Positions 17,181 to 25,288 of a DNA stretch of 64,000 bases are shown here, piece after piece (positions within the stretch are counted from its first letter, which is position 1; each line of letters opens with the position of its first letter). The stretch is from positions 1 to 64,000 of the forward strand of contig JASFHK010000002.1 in the NCBI GenBank assembly GCA_050123275.1, given 5' to 3'. The position numbers were made by a program, and so were the translations under genes. The stretch comes from E44-bin88 sp050123275. Its GTDB lineage: Bacteria; Chloroflexota; Dehalococcoidia; Dehalococcoidales; BS750m-G39. The notes beneath the pieces were generated by a model. That model had not been told where the DNA came from. It did not search any database and saw nothing but the letters and a program-made list of their open reading frames with translations.

Positions 17181-19118
17181 CTATCCGAATATAAACAGGC
17201 AGGCGACAATGACGACAATGCCGATGCCGATAAACAGTCCGTATAATTGCAACTGGCCGCTGTGCGCCCGGCGCAAAGCCTTGCCCGCGTTCATGGCGCC
17301 GGCAGCAAGGCCGTTAACGGCGCCGTCGACGCCATAGACGTCTACGCCTTGCAAGCCGGCGAAAAAGCCGCGCAGTAATACCTTGCCCACGAAGATTTTC
17401 TCGTAAAGCGTGTCGAGCCAGTATTTATTGACGAACAGGTTATAAAGCGGCTTGAACATCCGGCCGATTTTTTCCGCGGAAAGCCACTTTTTGCTGTAGA
17501 TGGCGTAGGCCAGCAGGATACCCAGCCCCGCCAGCGCCAGCGATATCCAGGGCAGGGCGTTAGTGAAGATGCCGAAAAAGCCCTCCAGAAAGCCCTTGGT
17601 TTCGCCGTGCCCCATAAAAGCGCCGAAGCCGCCGTGGACGTTCCAGAAGCCGGAAAAGACGGCCAAAATGGCCAGCACCACCATGGGGGCAATCATCACC
17701 AGCGGCGATTCGTGGGGCTTTTTGTGGTCGCCCTCGCCGCCGCGGTACTCGCCGCCGAAGGTCATGAAGACGGCGCGGAACATATAGAAGGCGGTGAGGA
17801 ACACCGTGATTATAGCCAGTATGAAGAGAATACTGTTGGCGTCCAGGGCGACGGCCAGTATCTCGTCCTTGCTCCAGAAGCCGGAGATGGGCCAGATACC
17901 GGCCAGACTTATGGCGCCGATGAGGAAGGTGGCGAAGGTCCAGGGCATGAACTTGCGCAGCCCGCCCATCTTGGTCATGTCGAAGGTACCGGTGGCGTGG
18001 TTGACACTGCCGGCGCCGAGGAATAACAAAGACTTGAAGAAGGCGTGGTTGAAAAGGTGGAACATGCCGATGGCTACGGCGGCTTTAGCCGCCACCACCG
18101 TAACATCGCCCTCATGGTATAAGACCAGCCCCGCCGCCCCCAGCCCCAGCATCATGTAGCCCAGCTGGCTGATGGTGGAGTAGGCCAGCACCCGCTTGAT
18201 ATCGTTCATCACCAGGCCCATGGTGGCCGCAAAGAGGGCGGTGAAGGCGCCGATAATGGCCACCGTGTTCAGTGCCGCCAGCGAGTGAGCGAAAAGCGGG
18301 AAGGTGCGGGCGACCAGGAAGACGCCGGCGGCGACCATGGTGGCGGCATGGATGAGGGCGCTGACCGGGGTGGGGCCCTCCATGGCGTCGGGGAGCCAGG
18401 TATGCAGCGGGAACTGCGCCGACTTGCCCGCCGCCCCGGCGAAGATGCCGATAGCCGCCCAGGTCAGCGTGGAGCCGGCCAGGGCGCCCGTGGCCGCTAA
18501 AGTATGCAACTGGTTGATGTCGAGGGTGCCCGTGTTAAAGTAGATGAGCAGTATTGCCGCCAGGAAACCGAAGTCGCCCAGGCGGGTAACGATAAAAGCC
18601 TTCTTGGCGGCGTTGGCCGCCGAGGGCTTGTGGAACCAGAAACCGATGAGCAGGTAGGAGCAAAGCCCCACCATCTCCCAGAAAACATAGACCAGGAGCA
18701 GGTTGTCGGCCAGCACCAGCCCCAGCATGGAGGCGGTGAAGAGGGACATAAAGGCGTAGTAGCGCTGGTAGCCGGCGTCGCCCTTCATGTAGCCCTGGGA
18801 GTATATTTGCACCATGAGGCTGACGGTGGTGACCACCACCAGCATTATCGCGGTGAGCTCGTCCATAATCAGCCCCAGGTTGATGGTCAGCCCGTCGACC
18901 ACCGCCCACTGGACGTCGGGGACGGCGATGGGCTGGCCGGTGGCCATGATGTCGAAGAGCGCCCAGAGGGAAAGCCCCAGCGAGCCGGCGATGGCGGCGA
19001 TGGTGACGTAGCCCGCCGTCCGGTGCTGGTTCTTGAGGAAAGGCCTCAAGAAAAGCCCGACGATGATAAAGGAGAACAGGGGCAATAAGAAAATGAGCCA
19101 GACCAGCTGATAGGGCAT
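17181..19118 (-). CDS. nuoL: NADH-quinone oxidoreductase subunit L
   Basis: 645-residue antiporter-like subunit with around 16 helices. The C-terminal extension includes the lateral helix, and a last hydrophobic anchor reads LQLYGLFIGIGIVVIVACLFIFG. Motifs: FWEMVGLCSYLLIGFW, KSAQFPLHTWLPDAMEGPTPVSALIHAATMV in part, and YSTISQLGYMMLG. Its ATG overlaps the TAA of the small ORF upstream by one base, suggesting translational coupling. Role: distal proton channel of complex I. Confidence 0.95.
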   Translation of the reverse strand: MPYQLVWLIFLLPLFSFIIVGLFLRPFLKNQHRTAGYVTIAAIAGSLGLSLWALFDIMATGQPIAVPDVQWAVVDGLTINLGLIMDELTAIMLVVVTTVSLMVQIYSQGYMKGDAGYQRYYAFMSLFTASMLGLVLADNLLLVYVFWEMVGLCSYLLIGFWFHKPSAANAAKKAFIVTRLGDFGFLAAILLIYFNTGTLDINQLHTLAATGALAGSTLTWAAIGIFAGAAGKSAQFPLHTWLPDAMEGPTPVSALIHAATMVAAGVFLVARTFPLFAHSLAALNTVAIIGAFTALFAATMGLVMNDIKRVLAYSTISQLGYMMLGLGAAGLVLYHEGDVTVVAAKAAVAIGMFHLFNHAFFKSLLFLGAGSVNHATGTFDMTKMGGLRKFMPWTFATFLIGAISLAGIWPISGFWSKDEILAVALDANSILFILAIITVFLTAFYMFRAVFMTFGGEYRGGEGDHKKPHESPLVMIAPMVVLAILAVFSGFWNVHGGFGAFMGHGETKGFLEGFFGIFTNALPWISLALAGLGILLAYAIYSKKWLSAEKIGRMFKPLYNLFVNKYWLDTLYEKIFVGKVLLRGFFAGLQGVDVYGVDGAVNGLAAGAMNAGKALRRAHSGQLQLYGLFIGIGIVVIVACLFIFG

Positions 19119-19312
19119 TATTGCTTCCTCAAGACCTCCTGTATGACGTGCTCCTTATCCTGGGGCACCAGCACGGAATAGGTGCCCAGCTCTCTATCGC
19201 GAGGCTCTCCGGCCAACGGGAGGAGACGGGTGGGAATGCCCTCACCCTCGAAAAGCTCCTTCCACATCTCGGCCAGCGCCAGGCTCTTGGCTTTTTTAAC
19301 TTCTACCCACAT
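19118..19312 (-). CDS. Small soluble protein, DUF2007-like, inside the nuo operon
   Basis: 64-residue protein, MWVEVKKAKSLALAEMWK at its start. The pattern of residue distribution (EGEGIPTRLLP, then YSVLVPQDKEHVIQEVL) resembles the DUF2007 putative signal-transducing domain. Its stop codon overlaps the nuoL start by one base. The ribosome binding site is weak (GAGAGG about 12 bp upstream). No known complex I subunit matches. An assembly or regulatory role is possible only by position. Confidence 0.6.
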   Translation of the reverse strand: MWVEVKKAKSLALAEMWKELFEGEGIPTRLLPLAGEPRDRELGTYSVLVPQDKEHVIQEVLRKQ

Positions 19313-19346
19313 CGATTTGTTATCTACCTCTCCCCGCTTTTCCGGT

Positions 19347-19372
19347 CACTCCGCTCCCTCGGAATGACGGTT
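19347..19372 (+). repeat. Half copy of dispersed repeat family B
   Basis: GTCACTCCGCTCCCTCGGAATGACGG resembles the right half of the family B copies, with GGAATGAC in place of GCAATGAC. It lies between two small genes of the nuo operon. Confidence 0.5.
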
Positions 19373-19465
19373 TAATCTTTAACTCCCTGTTCCGTAATTC
19401 AGGGCTGTCCTTAACCAACCCCCGCCGGCGGGGGACTTACCCCCTCTTTTAGACCCTTGAAAAGT

Positions 19466-19621
19466 CTAAAGCAGTGACAGTACGGTGTCGCCCAGGAAAA
19501 AAGGCCAGACGACGATGCCCACGATGATTTTCCACCATACCAGGTTGGCGAAGCCGATGGTGAAAAGCCAGCCGATGAACCAGACAACCCCGCCCAGTGT
19601 ACCCGCTGAACCCTTATTCAT
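19466..19621 (-). CDS. Small membrane protein inside the nuo operon
   Basis: 51-residue open frame starting ATG 19621, with GGAGG seven bases upstream, and ending TAG at 19466. The product begins MNKGSAGTLGGVVWFIGW and continues through FTIGFANLVWWKIIVGIVVWPFF. It thus has two hydrophobic stretches around a single WWK and no charged core. The ribosome binding site, operon position between nuoK and nuoL, and membrane-type composition support a real gene. No family recognised; a supernumerary complex I subunit or assembly factor is one possibility. Confidence 0.65.
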   Translation of the reverse strand: MNKGSAGTLGGVVWFIGWLFTIGFANLVWWKIIVGIVVWPFFLGDTVLSLL

Positions 19622-19635
19622 CGTTTTGCCTCCTT

Positions 19636-19944
19636 TTACCATTTCATCAGGTTGATCTTGGTCGAATCTATCGTCCGGCGGTGGCGGTAGATGGCGATGA
19701 TAATAGCCAGCCCGACGGCGACCTCGGCCGCCGCCACCACCATGATAAAGATGGCGAAAATCTGCCCCGTCGGCTGCAGGGGCGTGATGTAGCGGGAGAA
19801 GGCGACCATGGCGATGTTAACCGCGTTGAGCATCAGCTCGATGCACATCAGGATGATGATGGCGTTGCGCTTGGCCAGCGCCCCGTACAAACCGATGGCG
19901 AAAAGCACCGAAGCCAGTATCAGATAGTGTTCCAGTCCGACCAT
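19636..19944 (-). CDS. nuoK: NADH-quinone oxidoreductase subunit K
   Basis: 102-residue three-helix membrane subunit (MrpC-like). The two buried glutamates of the proton path are visible in MCIELMLNAVN and AAAEVAVGLAI. The start lies 2 bp after the nuoJ stop. Length and motifs match the family exactly. Confidence 0.95.
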   Translation of the reverse strand: MVGLEHYLILASVLFAIGLYGALAKRNAIIILMCIELMLNAVNIAMVAFSRYITPLQPTGQIFAIFIMVVAAAEVAVGLAIIIAIYRHRRTIDSTKINLMKW

Positions 19945-19946
19945 GG

Positions 19947-20435
19947 TTATTTCTCCCTCACCAGAACGATAGCCCCGATGATAGCCGCCACCAGCAGGAT
20001 GGGGGCAATCTCCAAGGGCAAGATAAAGCCGCCCTCGCCGAAGAGCAGATTGGCGATAGCCGGTGTCGTCGGCTCCACGGGCGCGGCGGCCGAAGTTTGC
20101 CAGTTGGTGTTGACCATGGAGTAGATAAGCCCGCCCAAAACAAGGGCGGCCACAATGAAAGCGGGGACACGGAACCGGTTGGAGGTGCTTCCCCGCTGTA
20201 CTTCCCGGGTAAGCATGATGGCCAGCATGATGAGCACCGAGATGGCGCCGACATAGACCAGAATCTGAACCACGGCCAGGAAGTCGGCGCTCAGGGTGAG
20301 GTAAATACCGGCCACCACCAAAAAACAGAGGACGAGCGACAGCGCCGAGCGGAAGACGTTGTTGAGCATGACCACGGCCAGCGCCGCCATGACGGCGATT
20401 ACGGCCAGTATCCAGAAGGAAACGCTCAACGCCAT
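19947..20435 (-). CDS. nuoJ: NADH-quinone oxidoreductase subunit J
   Basis: 162-residue five-helix membrane subunit. The conserved region LSADFLAVVQILVYVGAISVL marks TM3, whose pi-bulge switches between states in complex I. Its ATG overlaps the last base of the nuoI stop codon. Located between nuoI and nuoK in the canonical order. Confidence 0.95.
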   Translation of the reverse strand: MALSVSFWILAVIAVMAALAVVMLNNVFRSALSLVLCFLVVAGIYLTLSADFLAVVQILVYVGAISVLIMLAIMLTREVQRGSTSNRFRVPAFIVAALVLGGLIYSMVNTNWQTSAAAPVEPTTPAIANLLFGEGGFILPLEIAPILLVAAIIGAIVLVREK

Positions 20436-20932
20436 TATCGCTTCTCCCCCTTATTCTTATCGACGAGCAGGCTCTGGGCGGGCAAGCCGGCGGCGACCTC
20501 GGGGTGGAAATAGCCGCTGCGCGGGCGTTCTTCCGTTTCGGCCAGCGCTTCTTTGTCCATCACCAGCTCGCCGCGGCGGTATTTGGCCCGTTCGTAGGCG
20601 TAGCCCAGGAAAAGGGCGTCGTAGGGGCAGGCCTCGACGCAGAGGCCGCAGAAGATACAGTAGCCCATGTCCACCTCGAACTTTTCGACTTTATATTTGT
20701 TCTCCTCGACGCGGGTCGAGGTCGAGATTCTGATGCTGCCCTGCGGGCAGGTCTTGGCGCAGGTGCCGCAGCCGGTGCACTTTTTTTCATCCCAGATAAG
20801 CTCGTTGCCCCGGGTGCGCCGCGAGGGATTAAGGCGCTGCTCGGGGTACTGGGAGGTGATGGGAACCCGGAAGAGATTCCGTATCGTCACCGAGAGCCCT
20901 TTGAGGATGCCTATTCCGTAGCGTTCAAACAT
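20435..20932 (-). CDS. nuoI: NADH-quinone oxidoreductase subunit I (2x[4Fe-4S])
   Basis: 165-residue ferredoxin-like subunit carrying clusters N6a and N6b. Motifs CTGCGTCAKTCP and CIFCGLCVEACP are both complete. It passes electrons to NuoB. In an enzyme lacking NuoEFG this subunit is a likely docking face for ferredoxin or another donor. It overlaps nuoH by 8 bp. Confidence 0.95.
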   Translation of the reverse strand: MFERYGIGILKGLSVTIRNLFRVPITSQYPEQRLNPSRRTRGNELIWDEKKCTGCGTCAKTCPQGSIRISTSTRVEENKYKVEKFEVDMGYCIFCGLCVEACPYDALFLGYAYERAKYRRGELVMDKEALAETEERPRSGYFHPEVAAGLPAQSLLVDKNKGEKR

Positions 20933-22013
20933 TGACTCTCCCCCAGCCCAGCTTGAAGAATTTAGACCATAGCAACACCAGCACTATCATCACGGCGAAG
21001 TTAATCGGCACCAGCACCCAGAGCGAAACGTCGGGCCAGACCAGCACCTCGACGGCGGTGACCAGCAGGTTTATCAGCGCCAGCGGGAAGAGGAACTTCC
21101 AGGCCAGCGCCATGAGCTGGTCTATCCTGACGCGGGGCACCGTCGTCCTTATCCAGACGATGAAGAGGAAAACGGCGCCGACCTTGACCAGGAACCAGAG
21201 CCAGTCGGGCAACAGCGGGCCGCGCCAGCCGCCCAGGAAAAGGGTGGTGACGATGGAAGATATCACCAGCGCCTCGCCGTATTCGGCCAGGAAAAAGAGG
21301 CCGAACTTCATCCCCGAGTATTCGGTCATGTAGCCGGCCACCAGCTCCGAGTCGGCCTCGGTGAGGTCGAAGGGGGCGCGGTTGATTTCGGCCAGCGCGC
21401 CGGTGAAGAAGAGCAGGAAGCCCAGCGGCTGCACCAATATGAAGGGCACGTCCTGAGCCATCACGATTTGTTGCAGCGATAGCGAGCCGGTGATGATAAT
21501 CACCCCCACCAGCGACAGGATGACGGGTATCTCGTAGCTGACCACGGTGGCCACCTGGCGCATGGCGCCGAGCAGACTGTACTTGCTGTTGGAGCCCCAC
21601 CCCGCCATGAAGATGCCCAGCGTGGTTATCGAGCTGATGGCGACGATGTAGAGCACGCCAACGTTGAGGTCGGCGAGCAGGGCGCCGCCCTGGAAGGGCA
21701 CCACCGCCAGCACCATCATCACCGGGAAGAAGGCAATCACCGGCGCCAGCCAGTGAACGACCTTGTCCGCCCGCGAGGGGATGATGTCTTCCTTGAGCAT
21801 CACCTTGAGGGCGTCCGCCGGCGACTGGAAAAGACCGAAGGGTCCGGCGCGATTGGGCCCCAGCCGCGCCTGCATGATGGCCATCGAGCGGCGCTCGAAC
21901 CAGATGAAGCCGAGCACCATGAGCAGGACGTAGACCAATATAATAACGGTAAACACCGCCCAGTGCGCCCAGAAGTTGCCGGGCCAGTCGGGGGTCAGCA
22001 TCGTCATCATCAT
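20925..22013 (-). CDS. nuoH: NADH-quinone oxidoreductase subunit H
   Basis: 362-residue eight-helix membrane subunit forming the quinone tunnel and the link to the proton arm. Motifs include QARLGPNRAGPFGLFQ, the acidic loop EINRAPFDLTEADSELVAGY, and EYSGMKFGLFFLAEY. Its start overlaps the last base of the nuoD stop. Length is slightly above that of many NuoH. Confidence 0.95.
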   Translation of the reverse strand: MMMTMLTPDWPGNFWAHWAVFTVIILVYVLLMVLGFIWFERRSMAIMQARLGPNRAGPFGLFQSPADALKVMLKEDIIPSRADKVVHWLAPVIAFFPVMMVLAVVPFQGGALLADLNVGVLYIVAISSITTLGIFMAGWGSNSKYSLLGAMRQVATVVSYEIPVILSLVGVIIITGSLSLQQIVMAQDVPFILVQPLGFLLFFTGALAEINRAPFDLTEADSELVAGYMTEYSGMKFGLFFLAEYGEALVISSIVTTLFLGGWRGPLLPDWLWFLVKVGAVFLFIVWIRTTVPRVRIDQLMALAWKFLFPLALINLLVTAVEVLVWPDVSLWVLVPINFAVMIVLVLLWSKFFKLGWGRVNV

Positions 22014-23140
22014 CAGCGGTCCACCTCGCCCATGCAGATATCAATGCTGCCGAAGATAAGGATGGCGTCGGCTATCTTCCAGCCGCGCACCAGTTCGCCT
22101 AAAGTAGTCAGGTTGATGAAGGTGGGCGCCCGCACGTGGAAGCGGTAGGGGGCGATGGAGCCGTCCGAGACCAGGTAGAAGCCCAGCTCGCCCTTGGGCG
22201 ATTCCAGCCGCCCGTAGGCCTCGCCGGCGGGAGGACGGACCAGGTGGGGCACCTCGGCGCGCCACTCGCCGGGGGGAAGCTGCGCCGCCGCCTGCTCCAG
22301 TATGCGCAGGCTCTGGTGCATCTCGGCGATGCGGACGCGGTAGCGGTCGTAGCAATCACCGGCGCTGCCGGTGGGAATATCGAACTCGAAGCGGTCGTAA
22401 ATCGAGTAGGGGTCGGCGCGGCGGATGTCCCACTCGACGCCGCTGGCGCGGAGCACGGGGCCCGACGCCGAGCTGTTTATGGCCTGTTCCTTGCTTAAAA
22501 TGCCGACGCCCTTGGCGCGCGCCAGCAGTATCTCGTTCTGTTTGAGCAGACGCTCGTACTCGCCTATCCAGCCCGGCATCTCGGCGAGCAGCTTCTTTAA
22601 GGCGGGTATGAACTCGTCGGGCAGGTCCTGGCTGACGCCGCCCACCCGCATGTAGTTGTAGGTAAGGCGCTGGCCGCAGACCATGTCGAAGAGGTCTAAG
22701 ATTTTCTCTCTCTCGCGGAGCATGTAGACGACGGGGGTCTGGAAGGCGCCGCAGTCGTTGAGGAAGAAGCCGACGGCGCAGAGGTGGCTGGCCAGGCGCT
22801 GCAGCTCGGCCATGATGACCCGGATGTACTCGGCGCGCTCGGGGACCTCGATGCCGGCCAGCTTCTCCACGGCCAGGCAGTAGGCGAAGTTGTTGGCCAT
22901 CGCGCCCAGGTAGTCGAGCCGGTCGGTGAGGGGGATGCAACCGCCCCAGGTGCGCTCCTCGGCCAGCTTTTCCAGGCCGCGGTGGAGGTAGCCGAAAACG
23001 GGCTCCATATCGACGATGACCTCGCCGTCGAGCGTGGTCAGCATGCGGAAGACGCCGTGGGTGCTGGGGTGGGCGGGTCCGAAGTTGACCACGAAGGGTT
23101 CGGTATCGAGATTAAGCGATATTTCCCGGGTCGTCGTCAT
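22013..23140 (-). CDS. nuoD: NADH-quinone oxidoreductase subunit D
   Basis: 375-residue homologue of the [NiFe]-hydrogenase large subunit. FGPAHPSTHGVFR near residue 20 holds the quinone-site histidines, and the C-terminus ends IDICMGEVDR in place of the hydrogenase nickel ligands. It forms the quinone pocket with NuoB. NuoC is a separate gene that overlaps by 4 bp (ATGA). Confidence 0.95.
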   Translation of the reverse strand: MTTTREISLNLDTEPFVVNFGPAHPSTHGVFRMLTTLDGEVIVDMEPVFGYLHRGLEKLAEERTWGGCIPLTDRLDYLGAMANNFAYCLAVEKLAGIEVPERAEYIRVIMAELQRLASHLCAVGFFLNDCGAFQTPVVYMLREREKILDLFDMVCGQRLTYNYMRVGGVSQDLPDEFIPALKKLLAEMPGWIGEYERLLKQNEILLARAKGVGILSKEQAINSSASGPVLRASGVEWDIRRADPYSIYDRFEFDIPTGSAGDCYDRYRVRIAEMHQSLRILEQAAAQLPPGEWRAEVPHLVRPPAGEAYGRLESPKGELGFYLVSDGSIAPYRFHVRAPTFINLTTLGELVRGWKIADAILIFGSIDICMGEVDR

Positions 23141-23577
23141 AGGTAATCTTTCCTCAACGGGTGTCCTTTAAAGCCCTCCCAGAGGACGATGCGCCTCAGG
23201 TTGGGGTGTCCCTCGAAACCGATGCCGAGCAGGTCGAAAATCTCCCTTTCCTGTAAGTCGGCTCCCTGCCAGAGGCCGGTGACCGAGGGCAAAACGGGCT
23301 TTTCCCGGTCGTAACAGCGCACTTTGAGCGCCAGCCCGTGGTTATGCTTTAAAGAGGTGAGCTGGTAGACCACCTCGAAATAGTCGTAGTAATCGACGCC
23401 GGTGACGTGGTTGAGATAGCTGAAGTCCAAGTCGGGCGACGTCTTGAGATGCTCCATCACCGCCAGCAGTTTTTCGCTTTCGAGCAAAAGCCCGCCGGGC
23501 CCCGCCTCGATAACGGCGTCGGGGAACTTCTTGGCCAGCTGTTTGGCTATCTTAGCCGGAGCCAGGGCGGTCGTCAT
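23137..23577 (-). CDS. nuoC: NADH-quinone oxidoreductase subunit C
   Basis: 146-residue 30-kDa-subunit homologue. The signature is EREIFDLLGIGFEGHPNLRRI, and the end GHPLRKDYL is the usual terminus. It is a scaffold between NuoB/D/I without cofactors. Separate from nuoD rather than fused, as in many non-enterobacterial complexes. Confidence 0.93.
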   Translation of the reverse strand: MTTALAPAKIAKQLAKKFPDAVIEAGPGGLLLESEKLLAVMEHLKTSPDLDFSYLNHVTGVDYYDYFEVVYQLTSLKHNHGLALKVRCYDREKPVLPSVTGLWQGADLQEREIFDLLGIGFEGHPNLRRIVLWEGFKGHPLRKDYL

Positions 23578-23580
23578 TTC

Positions 23581-24171
23581 TTATTTACCCTCTTCGATAA
23601 TACTACGCCTGCCTATTTTCTTGTGCAGCATCTGGATGGCGTGCAGCAGCGCCTCGGGGCGGGGCGGGCAGCCGGGGAGATAGACGTCCACCGGAATAAT
23701 ATGGTTGTAGCCCGGCACCACGCTGTAGGACGAGCGAAAGATACCGCCGCTGATGGCGCAGGCGCCCATGGCGATGACCCACTTGGGCTCGGCCATCTGG
23801 TCGTAGATGCGCTTTACCTGGGGCGCCATCTTCCAGGTCAACGTCCCCGCCGTAATCATGAGGTCGCCCTGGCGGGGGGAGGCGCGGATAATCTCCATGC
23901 CGAAGCGGGAGATATCGAAACGGGAAGCGGCCGTGGTGATGAACTCGAAAGCGCAGCAGGCGGGAAAACAGACCACCGGCCAGAGCGAGGTGCGCCGCGC
24001 CCAGCCGAGCACGGCGTCCACCGTGGTCACCATGACGTTGCGCTTCAGCTCTTCGTCAAGCCACTGGTCGGGGTCGGAGATAATGCCCTGGCTGCGGGCA
24101 ATCAGCTCGTTTATCCGTTTGCCCTCGGCCTTATCGACCTCGTCGCGGGAGTAGATTTCGTCTATTTCCAT
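23581..24171 (-). CDS. nuoB: NADH-quinone oxidoreductase subunit B (cluster N2)
   Basis: 196-residue N2-cluster subunit. Cysteine ligands appear in ACCAFE, MGACAISGG and PGCPPRPEA. The N-terminal 45 residues before VLGWARR are longer and more acidic than in minimal homologues. It delivers electrons to quinone. The start overlaps the end of nuoA by 10 bp. Confidence 0.95.
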   Translation of the reverse strand: MEIDEIYSRDEVDKAEGKRINELIARSQGIISDPDQWLDEELKRNVMVTTVDAVLGWARRTSLWPVVCFPACCAFEFITTAASRFDISRFGMEIIRASPRQGDLMITAGTLTWKMAPQVKRIYDQMAEPKWVIAMGACAISGGIFRSSYSVVPGYNHIIPVDVYLPGCPPRPEALLHAIQMLHKKIGRRSIIEEGK

Positions 24172-24638
24172 TCCAGAACCTTCTTATTCCAGGCGTAGAT
24201 ATAGCCGACGACGATGATGGCGATGAAAACGAGTATGGCGCCCAGCCCGGCAAAGCCCAGGCCCCGCAGCTGCACCGCCCAGGGGTAGAGAAAGACCACC
24301 ATCACGTCGAGGGCAATGAAGACCAGGGCGTAGAAGTAGTAACGGAAGTTGAACTGTACCCAGCTCTCGCCGATGGTCTCCAGGCCGCACTCGAAGGGGT
24401 CGCCCTTAACGGCGGTGGGGTTATAGGGCACGATTTGCATGAACTTGGGCAGGGTGGGACAGCGGGGAATAAACCGGGCCAGAAACGGGCAGCGGGTCTG
24501 GACGTAGTCACGGAACTTGCGGGAATAGTGCTCCAGCCGGGAGGGTAAACTCAAAGAAAAGGGGAGGAGCAAGGTGGTGGCGGCAAATAAGATAGCGACT
24601 ATCAGGAGTAAGCCGATGTAGCCGAAATTTGCCAGCAA
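24162..24638 (-). CDS. nuoA: NADH-quinone oxidoreductase subunit A with an extended first loop
   Basis: 158-residue membrane subunit. Three helices are visible, with the conserved PFECGLETIG loop and the helix ALDVMVVFLYPWAV (as IALDVMVVFLYPWAV). Typical NuoA proteins are near 120 residues. The extra length lies between helix 1 and the ECG loop (about residues 30-75), a basic, Cys- and Pro-containing insert. AGGAGG precedes the ATG. First gene of the nuo operon. Confidence 0.93.
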   Translation of the reverse strand: MLANFGYIGLLLIVAILFAATTLLLPFSLSLPSRLEHYSRKFRDYVQTRCPFLARFIPRCPTLPKFMQIVPYNPTAVKGDPFECGLETIGESWVQFNFRYYFYALVFIALDVMVVFLYPWAVQLRGLGFAGLGAILVFIAIIVVGYIYAWNKKVLEWK

Positions 24639-24674
24639 TGAGATACCTCCTAAAAGCTCTCAGTGACGGCATCC

Positions 24675-24704
24675 AGTATAGCACACTCAATATTTTCAGA
24701 GCAA
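24675..24704 (-). promoter_or_regulatory. Candidate promoter of the nuo operon
   Basis: Minus strand: TTGCTC (24704-24699), an 18-bp spacer and TATACT (24680-24675) with an upstream TG-like extended -10 (TGCTATACT). It lies about 40 bp before nuoA. Confidence 0.55.
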
Positions 24705-24825
24705 GCATTTTTGAGAGCGTAAAGGGAGATTTTACTTAGGTGATTTTACGCATCAGGGAGGAGAGTTTTTCTGCCTTTTTTCCGGCCCGACCCTGCCAAC
24801 CCGGGGTTTTCGCCACGCCATTCCC

Positions 24826-24865
24826 TTGACATTGACTGTTATAAGTGTTATATTATCACTATAAT
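24826..24865 (+). promoter_or_regulatory. Promoter and palindromic operator of the GntR gene
   Basis: TTGACA (24826-24831) lies 19 bp before TATTAT (24851-24856), and TATAAT is at 24860-24865. Overlapping this core is a palindrome at 24844-24860, AGTGnTAnnnTAnCACT, with 12 of 17 symmetric bases. This is a likely site for the adjacent GntR protein and suggests autoregulation. Confidence 0.6.
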
Positions 24866-24883
24866 AGTACAGGCTGATTTCGG

Positions 24884-25276
24884 ATGTGGATTTCATTAAA
24901 CGAGCAGGATAGCCACCCGATATACCTGCAAATTATAAACCAGGTCAAGGAGCAGGTGTTTAAGGGCAGCCTGCGGCCGGGGGACGAGCTGCCCTCGGTA
25001 AGGGAGCTGGCCGACAGCCTGGGGGTCAATATGCACACGGTACGCAGCGCCTACCTCAAGCTGCGCGACCAGGGCATCGTCAACCTGCGCCTGGGCCGCC
25101 GGGCCAGGATTGCCCGTTTAAAGCCGGCGGCGGTTACGGAGGCAGTGGAGGCCGATTTCAAGCTAAAAATAAAAGAGCTTATCACCGACGCCTTTCTGAC
25201 GGGGTTTTCCCCCGACGATTTGCTCAAGCTTTTCACCCGGCAGCTGGAAGAGCTGAAGGATTACAAGAAGACCTAG
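24884..25276 (+). CDS. GntR-family transcriptional regulator (YtrA-like)
   Basis: 130-residue protein with an N-terminal winged helix (residues 8-76: QIINQVKEQVFKGSLRPGDE, then LPSVRELADSLGVNMHTVRSAY) and a short helical C-terminal segment instead of a large ligand domain. This is the architecture of the YtrA subfamily, which usually regulates membrane transport genes next to it. The leader is very short and has no ribosome binding site. The downstream gene encodes a membrane protein 12 bp away. Confidence 0.85.
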   Translation: MWISLNEQDSHPIYLQIINQVKEQVFKGSLRPGDELPSVRELADSLGVNMHTVRSAYLKLRDQGIVNLRLGRRARIARLKPAAVTEAVEADFKLKIKELITDAFLTGFSPDDLLKLFTRQLEELKDYKKT

Positions 25277-25288
25277 AGGAGTCAAAAC

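Noticed and set aside
21001..22044. 347-residue minus-strand frame within nuoH
   Set aside because: Same strand but shifted frame of nuoH, rich in Arg/Gly/Ala; nuoH is unambiguous.
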